Assembly (NCBI GenBank): GCA_963810915.1
Contig: CAWEPH010000002.1
Location: 234,671 to 298,670 of the forward strand
Reading direction: 5' to 3'
Length of the DNA: 64,000 bases
DNA from: JAOUEA01 sp963810915
GTDB taxonomy: Bacteria > Actinomycetota > UBA4738 > HRBIN12
Every line of letters starts with the position of its first letter. The stretch's first letter is position 1. Positions 1-7,960 of the stretch are shown here, in pieces. The translations under genes and the position numbers were made by a program. The notes below the pieces were generated by a model that saw only the letters and a program-made list of their open reading frames with translations, did not search any database and was not told the DNA's origin.

Positions 1-1331
1 CCCTTGGGGCCCTCGTAGCGGATCACCATGACGTCGCCGGGCCGGATGGCGCCGGAGGTCAGGGCGTCGAAGGCAGCCTTCTCCGAGTCGAACGGGCGGG
101 CCGTCCCCTGGAAGACGAGGCCCTCGGCGCCCGCCGCCTTCATCACGCCGCCGTCGGGGGCTAGGTTGCCCCGCAGGATCGCGAGCCCGCCCCAGGGATG
201 GATCGGGTCGGCGGGGGGGTGGATCACGTCGCCGTCGGGCGCCGCGACGTCCATCGCCGCGAGGTTCTCCGCGAGCGTCCTGCCGGTGACCGTGAGACAG
301 TCGCCGTGCAGATGGCCGGCCTCCAGCAGCTCCTTCATGACCACGGGGACGCCGCCCACGCGGTCGATGTCGCTCATCACGAACCGGCCGGCGGGGCGCA
401 CGTCGACGAGGTGCGGCACCGTGCGCCCGATCCGATCGAAGTCGTCGAGCTGCAGGTCGACGTGCGCCTCGCGGGCGATGGCGAGCAGGTGGAGCACCGC
501 GTTGGTGGATCCGGCGAGCGCCATCACCACCGCGATCGCGTTCTCGAACGCCTGCTTGCTCATCACCTCCCGCGGGAGCGGGCCGCCCTCGGCCACGATC
601 CCGCCGGCTCGCGTGCCCGACTCGCGCGCGAACACCTCACGCCGGTAGTCGACGGCGGGTGGGCTCGCGCTGCCCGGCAGCGACATGCCGAGCGCCTCGC
701 CCACCGCAGCCATCGTGTTGGCGGTGTACATGCCCGCGCAGGATCCGCTGCCCGGGCAGGCCGCGCGCTCGATCTCGAGCAGCTCGGCGTCGTCGATGGT
801 GCCTTTGGCGTGGGAACCCACCGCCTCGAAGACGTCCTGGATCGTGATGTCCTTGCCTTTGTACGTGCCCGGGAGGATCGTGCCGCCGTACAGGTAGACG
901 GATGGAAGGTTCATCCGCGCCATCGCCATCAGCATCCCGGGCTCGGACTTGTCGCATCCGGCGATCCCCACGAACGCGTCCATCCGCTCGGCGTGCATCA
1001 CGAGCTCCACGGAGTCCGCGATCAGGTCGCGGCTCATCAGCGACGCCTTCATCCCCTCGTGACCCATGGCGATGCCGTCGCTCACCGCGATCGTCGTGAA
1101 CTCGACCGGCACCGCGCCCGCCTGGCGCACGCCTTCCTTCGCCAGCGCGGCGAGCTTGTCGAGGTGGTAGTTGCAGGGCGTGACCTCGTTCCAGCTGGAC
1201 GCGACACCCACCTGCGCCTTGCCGAGATCGTCCTCGCTGAAGCCGACGGCGCGCAGCATCGCGCGGGCCGGAGCGCGCTCGGGACCCTCCGTGACCTCCC
1301 AGCTGCGGGGACGATCCTTCCCGGCTGCCAT
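1..1331 (-). CDS. ilvD: Dihydroxy-acid dehydratase IlvD, N-terminal 443 residues (C-terminus beyond window)
   Basis: IlvD dehydrates 2,3-dihydroxy-isovalerate and 2,3-dihydroxy-3-methylvalerate to 2-oxoacids in valine and isoleucine synthesis. It is a cytoplasmic Fe-S enzyme. The frame opens with ATG at 1331 and stays open to base 1, so the C-terminal fifth of a roughly 555-570 residue family is missing. Visible hallmarks are the N-terminal SEDDLGKAQVGVASSWNEV-type segment, the cluster cysteine in GCDKSEPGM and the second cysteine region CPGSGSCAGMYTANTM. No other ilv gene is visible inside the window. Identification is secure; only completeness is limited by the window edge. Confidence 0.95.
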   Translation of the reverse strand, partial: MAAGKDRPRSWEVTEGPERAPARAMLRAVGFSEDDLGKAQVGVASSWNEVTPCNYHLDKLAALAKEGVRQAGAVPVEFTTIAVSDGIAMGHEGMKASLMSRDLIADSVELVMHAERMDAFVGIAGCDKSEPGMLMAMARMNLPSVYLYGGTILPGTYKGKDITIQDVFEAVGSHAKGTIDDAELLEIERAACPGSGSCAGMYTANTMAAVGEALGMSLPGSASPPAVDYRREVFARESGTRAGGIVAEGGPLPREVMSKQAFENAIAVVMALAGSTNAVLHLLAIAREAHVDLQLDDFDRIGRTVPHLVDVRPAGRFVMSDIDRVGGVPVVMKELLEAGHLHGDCLTVTGRTLAENLAAMDVAAPDGDVIHPPADPIHPWGGLAILRGNLAPDGGVMKAAGAEGLVFQGTARPFDSEKAAFDALTSGAIRPGDVMVIRYEGPK

Positions 1332-1415
1332 GCTGATACGCCTCCTCGGACCCGACGGACGGGGTAGGCCCATCACGGTACCAATCGGGGTGGCCACCAC
1401 CCCCCCGTGCGGCGA

Positions 1416-1421
1416 TACCCT
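1416..1421 (+). promoter_or_regulatory. Candidate -10 box TACCCT for the FAD oxidoreductase
   Basis: TACCCT lies 9 bases before the ATG at 1431 and no Shine-Dalgarno sequence is visible. The spacing fits a leaderless transcript starting at or near the start codon. No clear -35 element is seen. It is one of several TANNNT boxes at 6-9 bases from start codons in this window. Confidence 0.4.
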
Positions 1422-1430
1422 GGGCCGGCC

Positions 1431-2855
1431 ATGAACGACACCTCCATCCAGGTCCCGGCCGACGAGGGCCGCAGCTGGTGGCTCCGGGAAGCCCTCGCCG
1501 CGGATCCCGGCGATCCCGCGCCGCGTCTCACCGAGGACACCTCCGCCGACGTCGTGATCCTGGGCGGCGGCTACACGGGGCTCTGGACGGCCGTCCACCT
1601 GAAGGTGCTCGACCCCGGCGTCGATGTCGTGCTGCTCGAACAGGACATCTGCGGCGGAGGACCGAGCGGGCGCAACGGCGGGTTCGTGAACAGCTTCTGG
1701 AACGATCTCGACGCCCTGGCGGCGGACTTCGGCGACGAGCCCGCGCTTCGATCGTGCAACCTCGGCGAGGAGAGCGTGGACGCGATCGGAGCGTTCTGCG
1801 ACGAGCACGCCATCGACGCCTGGTTCCGCAAGGACGGTGACATCAACGCCGCGGCGTCCGACGCGCAGGTGGGTGCCTGGGCGGACCTGATCATCACCGC
1901 CGACCGCCTGGGTGTCGGCGATCACTTCCAGGTGCTCGATCGCGAGGAACTGCGGGCACGGGTGGACTCCCCCACGTTCCGCTCGGGCGTCTACACGCCG
2001 TTCGGCGCCACGGTCCAGCCGGCGACACTCGCGCGCGGGATCCGCCGGGTCGCGATGGAGATGGGCGTCCGTATCCACGAAGGCAGCCCGGTCACGCGCT
2101 TCGGGACCGGCACGCCCGCGCGGGCCGAGACGCCGGACGGCACGGTGAAGGCCGGCGCCGCCGTGATCGCCGTGAACGCCTGGGCCTCGCACTGGAAGCG
2201 GTTCCGCCGCGCCATCACGGTGCGCGGTAGCTACATCGTGCTCACCGCGCCGGCGCCCGATCGCTTGAAGGAGATCGGCTGGACCGACGGCACCGGCGTC
2301 TCCGACTACCGGGCCGCCCTGCACTACCTCCGCACCACGCCCGATGGCCGGATCGCGTTCGGGATCGGCGGGATGCAGCCCAACCTGGCACGCACGATCG
2401 GGCCCCGCTTCGCCTACGACGAGCACGCGCTCCGCGTGGCGGCGCAGGATCTGCATCGGATGTTCCCGTCCTTCCACGACGTGCCGATCGATGCCGGATG
2501 GGGCGGCCCCATCGACGTGGCCGGGCTCCACCTGCCGTTCTTCGGGACGCTCGAGACGGGGACCGTGCACTACGGCATGGGGTACACGGGCAACGGGGTC
2601 GGTCCCTCCCACCTGGGCGGGCGGATCCTCGCGCATCGCGCGCTCGGGCGGTTCGACCGATCGCTGGAACTCCCCTTCGTGGACATGGAGCCCCGCCTGT
2701 TCCCGCCGGAGCCGATCCGCTCTCCGGGCGCGCTGATCGCGAACCACGCGATCCGGCGCAAGGACGACTTCGAGGACCGCGGCGAGGAGCCGAACCCACT
2801 CGTCGACTTCGTCGCGCGGCTCCCGCGCCGCCTCGGCTACCACCTGGGCCCGTAG
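1431..2855 (+). CDS. FAD-dependent amine/amino-acid oxidoreductase (DAO family, PuuB/OrdL-like)
   Basis: A 474-residue DAO-fold flavoenzyme expected to oxidise a secondary amine or amino acid; the substrate is unknown. The dinucleotide-binding segment VVILGGGYTGLWTAVHL sits near residues 42-58. It is followed by the GGGPSGRNGGFV motif typical of gamma-glutamylputrescine oxidase and OrdL-type proteins. The C-terminal YGMGYTGNGVGPSHLGG block is the usual FAD-closing segment. I chose ATG 1431 over an upstream ATG at 1407, because the extra eight residues are not family-like and a -10-like box lies between them. It stands alone between ilvD (divergent) and an ABC exporter 61 bases downstream. Confidence 0.8.
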   Translation: MNDTSIQVPADEGRSWWLREALAADPGDPAPRLTEDTSADVVILGGGYTGLWTAVHLKVLDPGVDVVLLEQDICGGGPSGRNGGFVNSFWNDLDALAADFGDEPALRSCNLGEESVDAIGAFCDEHAIDAWFRKDGDINAAASDAQVGAWADLIITADRLGVGDHFQVLDREELRARVDSPTFRSGVYTPFGATVQPATLARGIRRVAMEMGVRIHEGSPVTRFGTGTPARAETPDGTVKAGAAVIAVNAWASHWKRFRRAITVRGSYIVLTAPAPDRLKEIGWTDGTGVSDYRAALHYLRTTPDGRIAFGIGGMQPNLARTIGPRFAYDEHALRVAAQDLHRMFPSFHDVPIDAGWGGPIDVAGLHLPFFGTLETGTVHYGMGYTGNGVGPSHLGGRILAHRALGRFDRSLELPFVDMEPRLFPPEPIRSPGALIANHAIRRKDDFEDRGEEPNPLVDFVARLPRRLGYHLGP

Positions 2856-2916
2856 GGACCGTGCGAGACCGGGCGACCGGCGGGCCGAACCTCTCCCGGA
2901 AGGGGAAGATACCTAC

Positions 2917-3825
2917 ATGGCCCTGATCGCCGCAGCCGGGCTCACGAAGTATTACGGCAAGACACGTGGCATCGAAGACCTCACCTTCTCGGTGGACGAA
3001 GGCGAGGTGTTCGGGTTCCTCGGGCCCAACGGCGCGGGCAAGACGACCACGATCAGGTGCCTCCTCGACTTCATCCGCCCGACGAGGGGCGGCGTCACGA
3101 TCTTCGGACTCGACCCGCGACGGGATGGGCCGCGGGTCCACGCACGGATCGGGTACCTGCCCGGCGAGCTCGCCCTGTACGAACGCCTGACGGGCGAGCG
3201 CTACCTCGAGGACTTCGCGACCTTCCGCGGCGGCGTCCCGCGCGATCGCTACGCCTCGCTGGCCGAGCGGCTGGGCCTCGACATCACCAAACACATCCGC
3301 GACCTCTCGCACGGGAACAAGCAGAAGGTGGGCCTCGTGCAGGCGTTCATGCACCGGCCCGACCTCCTGATCCTGGACGAGCCTACGCAGGGGCTCGATC
3401 CCCTCGTGCAACAGGTCTTCTACGCCATGCTCGACGAGGAGCGAGGCCGTGGCGCGACCGTCTTCCTCAGCTCGCACGTGATGCCGGAGGTCGAGCGGGT
3501 CTGCGACAGGGTCGGGATCGTGCGCGAGGGTCGCCCGGCGACCGTGCAGGATGTGGGCGACCTCAAGGCGCACGCGCGGCGTCGGATCAGGCTCCATTTC
3601 GACGGACCCGCACCCGCGGCGGCCTTCGAGACCGTCCCGGGCGTGCGCGACGTGCGGAGCCACGGGGACGAGCTCTCGCTCGCCGTCGAGGGACCGATGG
3701 ACGCGGTGATCAAGGAGGCGGCGCGACACACCGTCGTGAACGTGCAAACGGAGGAGCAGAGCCTGGAGGACCTCTTCCTCGACTACTTCGGACCCGACGG
3801 GGGCAACCCCGAGGAGTCCCCGTGA
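2917..3825 (+). CDS. ABC transporter ATP-binding protein (drug/lipid exporter type)
   Basis: A 302-residue ATPase that would drive the membrane protein encoded directly after it. Walker A is GPNGAGKTT (about residues 35-43), the signature segment is LSHGNKQKVGLVQAF, and Walker B plus D-loop is LILDEPTQGLDP. The signature LSHGN departs from canonical LSGGQ, as is common in CcmA/NatA-type exporters. The start ATG follows a purine-rich GGAAGGGGAAG ribosome-binding region. The stop codon overlaps the GTG of the permease gene (GTGA), so the two are translationally coupled. The exported substrate cannot be read from sequence. Confidence 0.88.
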   Translation: MALIAAAGLTKYYGKTRGIEDLTFSVDEGEVFGFLGPNGAGKTTTIRCLLDFIRPTRGGVTIFGLDPRRDGPRVHARIGYLPGELALYERLTGERYLEDFATFRGGVPRDRYASLAERLGLDITKHIRDLSHGNKQKVGLVQAFMHRPDLLILDEPTQGLDPLVQQVFYAMLDEERGRGATVFLSSHVMPEVERVCDRVGIVREGRPATVQDVGDLKAHARRRIRLHFDGPAPAAAFETVPGVRDVRSHGDELSLAVEGPMDAVIKEAARHTVVNVQTEEQSLEDLFLDYFGPDGGNPEESP

Positions 3826-4613
3826 CCGGGCTGCTCACCAAGACGGTTCGCGATCAGCGACGCGCCCTGATCGGCTGGGGGATCGGCCTCGTGGGGGTGG
3901 CCACGATGTACGCCGCCTTCTACCCCAGCATCGTGAAGAGCGCGTCCGCGCTCTCCGGATTCCTGGAGAACATGCCGGAGGCGTTCAAGAACCTGATCGG
4001 GGGCGACTTCACGTCGCCCGCCGGGTACCTGCGCAGCGAGACGTTCAGCACGCTCGGACCGATCCTCTTCCTCCTCTTCGCGGTGGGCGCCGGCGCGCGC
4101 GCCGTGGCGGGGGAGGAGGAGGAGGGCACGCTCGACCTCCTGCTCTCCACGCCGATCCGACGGCGGCAGGTCCTCACCGACAAGTTCCTGGCGATGGCGC
4201 TCACGACCGCCGCGCTCGCGGCCGTCCTGTGGGCGGCGCTCGCGTTGGTGGGGCCGCGCTTCGATCTGGATCTCCCGTTCGTCGACCTCGGGGCCGCGTG
4301 CCTGATGCTCTGCCTGCTGGCGCTCGCGTTCGGGTCGATCGCGCTCGCCGTCGGATGCGCCAGCGGGCACAAGGGGCTCGCCATGGGCCTCACAGGGGCC
4401 TTCGCCGCCGCCGCGTTCATCGTGAACGTGCTGGCCCCGTCGGTGAGCGCCTTGCAGCCGCTGCGTCCGCTCTCGCCGTTCCGGTGGTACCTCGAGCCGG
4501 ACCCGCTGCTCACGGGGGTGCACGTCGAGAACGTGCTCGTGCTACTCGCCGTGACCACGATCGCGCTGGCGGTCGGGTACGTGACCTTCGAGCGACGCGA
4601 CCTCTCCGTATAG
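3822..4613 (+). CDS. ABC-2 type transporter permease
   Basis: A 263-residue integral membrane partner of the preceding ATPase. It has about six hydrophobic segments. The first spans residues 17-32, and a cytoplasmic loop with the EEEEGTLDLLLSTPIRRRQVLTDK-type motif is typical of ABC-2 permeases. The GTG start at 3822 overlaps the ATPase stop codon. The neighbouring arsenic genes follow after 94 bases that contain their own operators, so the pair is probably a separate unit. Whether it exports a drug, peptide or lipid is unknown. Confidence 0.82.
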   Translation: MTGLLTKTVRDQRRALIGWGIGLVGVATMYAAFYPSIVKSASALSGFLENMPEAFKNLIGGDFTSPAGYLRSETFSTLGPILFLLFAVGAGARAVAGEEEEGTLDLLLSTPIRRRQVLTDKFLAMALTTAALAAVLWAALALVGPRFDLDLPFVDLGAACLMLCLLALAFGSIALAVGCASGHKGLAMGLTGAFAAAAFIVNVLAPSVSALQPLRPLSPFRWYLEPDPLLTGVHVENVLVLLAVTTIALAVGYVTFERRDLSV

Positions 4614-4624
4614 GAGCATGTATC

Positions 4625-4640
4625 GACATCCGTCGATGTC
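4625..4640. promoter_or_regulatory. ArsR-type operator, distal dyad
   Basis: GACATC-cgtc-GATGTC is a perfect 6-bp inverted repeat in the leader of the ArsR-type gene. It shares the ACATC/GATGT core with a second dyad 15 bases downstream, as expected for a dimeric winged-helix ArsR repressor. Assignment is by position and symmetry only. Confidence 0.6.
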
Positions 4641-4655
4641 TGTGCCATGCTGGAG

Positions 4656-4675
4656 ACATCGAGAACCATCGATGT
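4656..4675. promoter_or_regulatory. ArsR-type operator, proximal dyad
   Basis: ACATCGA-gaacca-TCGATGT is a perfect 7-bp inverted repeat with a 6-bp spacer, 32 bases before the ArsR start. Together with the dyad at 4625-4640 it brackets a weak -10-like CATGCT at 4647-4652. That is a layout expected for autorepression of arsR-arsM relieved by As(III). Confidence 0.65.
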
Positions 4676-4707
4676 ATGGAGACGGGATGGAGCCGAGGAG
4701 GCCCGAG

Positions 4708-5067
4708 ATGACGACGGTGCGCACGCTGGATGTACGCGACGCGGCGTCCTGCTGCGTCCCGATCGCACAGGCGGGGATGTCGGAGGAGGACGCGGCCGCC
4801 ACCGCGCGGCTGTTCAAGGCGCTCGCGGATCCGCATCGGGTGCGTGTCGTGAACCTCCTCGCCGTCTCGGGAGGATCGGTCTGCATCTGCGATCTCACCG
4901 AACCACTGGGTCTGTCCCAGCCCACGGTGAGCTTCCACATGAAGAAGCTGGTCGACGCCGGCCTCCTCGACCGGGAGCAGCGCGGCGTGTGGGCCTACTA
5001 CAGCCTGCGACCCGACGCCGTCCGGCGTCTGGGCGAGGTCCTGCGGTTCGAAGGAGGCACGTCATGA
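4708..5067 (+). CDS. arsR: ArsR/SmtB-family metalloregulatory repressor
   Basis: A 119-residue winged-helix regulator expected to repress itself and arsM until it binds trivalent arsenic or a related metalloid. The HTH spans about residues 62-85 (DLTEPLGLSQPTVSFHMKKL). Candidate metal ligands are C59 and C61 in VCICDL, matching the CxC of the classical ArsR alpha-3 site, plus C15-C16 near the N-terminus. I chose ATG 4708 because GAGGAGG lies 6 bases upstream; upstream in-frame ATGs run through the operators. The stop codon overlaps the arsM start, so the two genes form an operon. Confidence 0.88.
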   Translation: MTTVRTLDVRDAASCCVPIAQAGMSEEDAAATARLFKALADPHRVRVVNLLAVSGGSVCICDLTEPLGLSQPTVSFHMKKLVDAGLLDREQRGVWAYYSLRPDAVRRLGEVLRFEGGTS

Positions 5068-5807
5068 GCGAGCTGCGTGAAGAGGTCCGCGAGCACTACG
5101 CTGCGGCGGCACGGTCCGTCAAGGACGGGATGGCCGCGAACGACTGGGATCAGGACAGGAGCTGCTGCCCGCCGGAGGAAGGCCTCGGCGTGCAGCTCTA
5201 CGACATCACCGAGCGCGAGCAGGTCCCAGACGAGGCCGTGCTGGCCGCGCTCGGATGCGGGAACCCGAGCGCGGTCGCCGAGCTGCGAGAAGGCGAGACC
5301 GTCCTCGACCTCGGGTCCGGTGGCGGCATCGACGTGCTGCTCTCGGCGCGCCGGGTGGGCCCGTCGGGCAAGGTCTACGGCCTCGACATGACCGAGGAGA
5401 TGCTCACGCTCGCCCGCGAGAACGCGCGGAAGGCCGGCGTCGAGAACGTCGAGTTCCTGGAGGGCTTCATCGAGGACGTGCCGCTCCCGGACGCCAGCGT
5501 CGACGTGATCATCTCCAATTGCGTGATCAACCTGTCCTCGGACAAGCCCAAGGTGCTCGGCGAGATGCACCGCGTGCTCCGATCGGGAGGGCGACTCGGC
5601 ATCAGCGACGTGGTGGCCGACGACGCGCTGTCGCCGTCCGAGCGTGCCGAGCGCGGCAACTTCGTGGGATGCATCGCCGGTGCGCTGTCCTTCGAGGAGT
5701 ACGCATCCGGGCTGACCAAGGCCGGGTTCGTCGACGTCGAGATCGATCCCACGCACGAGCTGGCCGACGGGATGTTCGGGGCGATCGTGCGGGCACGCAA
5801 GCCCTGA
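5064..5807 (+). CDS. arsM: Arsenite S-adenosylmethionine methyltransferase ArsM
   Basis: A 247-residue cytoplasmic SAM enzyme that methylates As(III) to volatile or less retained methylarsenicals. The SAM-binding motif is VLDLGSGGGID (about residues 80-90). Arsenic-ligand cysteines characteristic of ArsM are present: C34/C35, C65 in LGCGNP, C153 in SNCVINL and C203 in GCIAGAL. ATG 5064 overlaps the arsR stop, and AAGGAGG lies just upstream. No arsenate reductase or ArsB/Acr3 pump is adjacent, so methylation appears to be the local detoxification route. Confidence 0.93.
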   Translation: MSELREEVREHYAAAARSVKDGMAANDWDQDRSCCPPEEGLGVQLYDITEREQVPDEAVLAALGCGNPSAVAELREGETVLDLGSGGGIDVLLSARRVGPSGKVYGLDMTEEMLTLARENARKAGVENVEFLEGFIEDVPLPDASVDVIISNCVINLSSDKPKVLGEMHRVLRSGGRLGISDVVADDALSPSERAERGNFVGCIAGALSFEEYASGLTKAGFVDVEIDPTHELADGMFGAIVRARKP

Positions 5808-5820
5808 GGCACGACCTCAG
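5804..5820. terminator. Short hairpin holding both convergent stop codons
   Basis: CTGAGG-cacga-CCTCAG is a perfect 6-bp stem that contains the TGA of arsM and, on the other strand, the TGA of the EamA gene. It could act as a compact bidirectional terminator. It lacks a T-run on either side, so function is uncertain. Confidence 0.45.
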
Positions 5821-6653
5821 CCCGCCGCTATCAACCCCACACCCACGAGCGCCATCGCGACGCCGATGACCTGCACGCGGCTGAGGCGTTCATGCAGGAC
5901 GCCGCGTGCCAGCAGGACCGTGCTCACGGGATAGAGCGATGCGAGCACGGCGATGAGACTCAGCAAGCCGCGCTGCGCCGCCAGCACGAAGAGCAGGTTG
6001 GCACCGTTGTCGAGGACCCCCACGGCCACGAGCGTCGAGGCTTGCCGTCGGTCCATCGCGAACGACGGACGGCGCACGAGGAGCGGCACGCTCAACAGGC
6101 AGAGGGCGGCGATCCGCACCATCAGCACGGTCCACGCAGGGCTCTCGGATCCCGCGTCGTCGAGCAGGACGATGAGGAGCCCCAGCGTGAGGGCGGCGAC
6201 CAGCGCGAGCGCCACCGCGCGCGGATGGATCCGGGCGCCGCTTTCGTCGCGATGGCGCGCCGCCATGATGACGCCCGCGAGCGCGAGCACGACCCCCACC
6301 AGTTGGATGGCGGCGGGCCGTTCCCCCCGGATCAGCCCCACCGCTACCGGCACGACCCCGGACATCGCCGCGAGCGGCGCCACCACACCCATCGGACCCA
6401 GGGCGAGGCCCGAGTAGAGCGCTGCGAGACCGATCGTGCCGAGGAGGCCCGCGAGGAGCCCGAGCATCAGCACGTGCGTGGATGGCGCGGGTTGTCCGCT
6501 CATCGCCACGACCACGAGCGTGAAGATCAATCCCGCCGTCTGCGAGACCGACGAGACGGTGAGGATCGAGAGCCGCCGGGTCGAGAGCCCGCCAAGGAAG
6601 TCGGCCGAGCCCCAACTGGCGGCCGCGGCCAACGCGAGCACGACGCCGAGCAT
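5817..6653 (-). CDS. EamA/DMT-superfamily membrane transporter
   Basis: A 278-residue polytopic membrane protein with about ten hydrophobic segments arranged as two EamA repeats. It starts MLGVVLALAAAASWGSADFLGG, a typical first helix of this family. DMT exporters move amino acids, nucleosides or other small metabolites outward; the substrate here is unknown. The ATG at 6653 is 6 bases from a TAGCGT -10-like box and has no Shine-Dalgarno, suggesting a leaderless mRNA. It converges on arsM with only 9 bases between stop codons; a role in arsenic export is not implied by sequence. Confidence 0.82.
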   Translation of the reverse strand: MLGVVLALAAAASWGSADFLGGLSTRRLSILTVSSVSQTAGLIFTLVVVAMSGQPAPSTHVLMLGLLAGLLGTIGLAALYSGLALGPMGVVAPLAAMSGVVPVAVGLIRGERPAAIQLVGVVLALAGVIMAARHRDESGARIHPRAVALALVAALTLGLLIVLLDDAGSESPAWTVLMVRIAALCLLSVPLLVRRPSFAMDRRQASTLVAVGVLDNGANLLFVLAAQRGLLSLIAVLASLYPVSTVLLARGVLHERLSRVQVIGVAMALVGVGLIAAG

Positions 6654-6659
6654 CGCGCA

Positions 6660-6665
6660 ACGCTA
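6660..6665 (-). promoter_or_regulatory. Candidate -10 box TAGCGT for the EamA gene
   Basis: On the minus strand TAGCGT sits 6 bases before the ATG at 6653, in a 29-base gap after the amidohydrolase gene. There is no Shine-Dalgarno, so a leaderless transcript is likely. Confidence 0.4.
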
Positions 6666-6682
6666 GCAGCGTGCTCGTCGCC

Positions 6683-7897
6683 TCAGGCGAACGGCACGAC
6701 CCGCACGCCGTCCTTCCACACCTGCTGGATCCGGTCGCTCAGGTCGGTGAAGTCGAACGGATCGCCGTCCACGACCACGAAGTCGGCCCGCTTGCCGGGC
6801 GCGATCGTGCCGAGTTCGTCCTGCAGCCCCATCAGCTCCGCCGCGCTCGACGTTGCGGCCACGAGCGCCTGGGTCGGCGTGAACCCATGCTCGGCCATGT
6901 GCCGCAGCTCGTTCAGGTTGGTGCCGTGGGGCGCCACCGGGCAGTCCGTGCCCATGGCCACCTTCACGCCGGCGTCGGCGGCCAGCCGGAACGCGTCGAA
7001 CTCGGGTCGCCCGATCCCCTGGAGCTTCTCCCGCATGAGCGCGGGGAGGTGGGGGTCGTTCGCGAGCTCCTCGGTGGTGTCCCCGGCGGTGAGCGTCGGA
7101 ACGAGCCAGGTGCCCCGCTCGACCATCATGGCGGCACCTTCCTCGTCCAGGTACGTCCCGTGGTCGATCGAGCGCACGCCAGCCCGCACCGCGCGCTTGA
7201 TGCCCTCGGCGCCGTGGGCGTGCGACATCACCCAGGTCCCGAGGTCCGCCGCCGTGCGCACGATCGCGCCGACCTCCTCCTGGGAGAAGTTCGGCTCCTT
7301 CGGATCGTCGGTAGGCGAGAAGAACCCTCCCGACGACGCGATCTTGACGACGTCGGCCCCCGCGCGGATCACCTCGCGCACCTTCCGCGTGACCCCGTCG
7401 ATGCCGTCACAGACGCCCGACGGCATCCCCGGGTACACAACGCCCCATGGGCTGGCGCCCCCGCTCGGCAGCCACGGATCGTTATGCCCTCCGGTCATCG
7501 ACAGCATCGTCAGGCTCACCTGCATGCGGGGGCCGGCCAACGTGCCCTCCTCGACCGCCATCCGCAGCCCGGCGTCGGCGCCCGAGGCGTCGCGCACGGT
7601 CGTGATCCCGAGCGCGAGGGTCCTCCTCAGGTTCTCGGCCACCCGGTAGAACGGCATCGTGAACGGCTCGTTCATCGTCCGCGACTCGTCGAAGTCCTCG
7701 TAGCGCATCGCCACGTGGATGTGGGTGTCGAACAGGCCCGGAAGCAGGGTCCGTCCTCCGATGTCGATCGCCTCGTCGGCGTCGAGGCCGGCGCCGACCT
7801 CGACGATCCTGCCATCTTCGAACACGACGTCGGCGTCGGTGGGAGCGGCCCCCGTCCCGTCGAAGACCCGACCCCCGCTCAGCACCACCCGCGTCAC
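6683..7897 (-). CDS. Amidohydrolase (imidazolonepropionase/prolidase-like subgroup)
   Basis: A 404-residue metal-dependent hydrolase of the amidohydrolase superfamily (COG1228-like). Predicted metal ligands are H59 and H61 in FDTHIHV, the probably carboxylated K185 in VVKIASSGG, H226/H228 in MSHAHG, H246 in SIDHGTY and the aspartate in MGTDCPV. This complete set argues for an active enzyme on a cyclic amide, dipeptide or similar bond; the substrate cannot be named. The GTG start at 7897 follows a strong AGGAGGGG sequence. It is divergent from the acyl-CoA dehydrogenase gene, 63 bases away. Confidence 0.85.
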   Translation of the reverse strand: MTRVVLSGGRVFDGTGAAPTDADVVFEDGRIVEVGAGLDADEAIDIGGRTLLPGLFDTHIHVAMRYEDFDESRTMNEPFTMPFYRVAENLRRTLALGITTVRDASGADAGLRMAVEEGTLAGPRMQVSLTMLSMTGGHNDPWLPSGGASPWGVVYPGMPSGVCDGIDGVTRKVREVIRAGADVVKIASSGGFFSPTDDPKEPNFSQEEVGAIVRTAADLGTWVMSHAHGAEGIKRAVRAGVRSIDHGTYLDEEGAAMMVERGTWLVPTLTAGDTTEELANDPHLPALMREKLQGIGRPEFDAFRLAADAGVKVAMGTDCPVAPHGTNLNELRHMAEHGFTPTQALVAATSSAAELMGLQDELGTIAPGKRADFVVVDGDPFDFTDLSDRIQQVWKDGVRVVPFA

Positions 7898-7925
7898 CGA
7901 CTCACTCCCCTCCTATGTGGACCCC

Positions 7926-7931
7926 TACACT
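7926..7931 (+). promoter_or_regulatory. Candidate -10 box TACACT for acyl-CoA dehydrogenase
   Basis: TACACT is a close match to TANNNT, 29 bases before the GTG start at 7961, in the 63-base divergent gap. An AGGAG ribosome-binding site follows at about 7949-7953. No -35 element is recognisable. Confidence 0.35.
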
Positions 7932-7960
7932 CCGGGAGACGCTAACCCAGGAGCCGAGAC

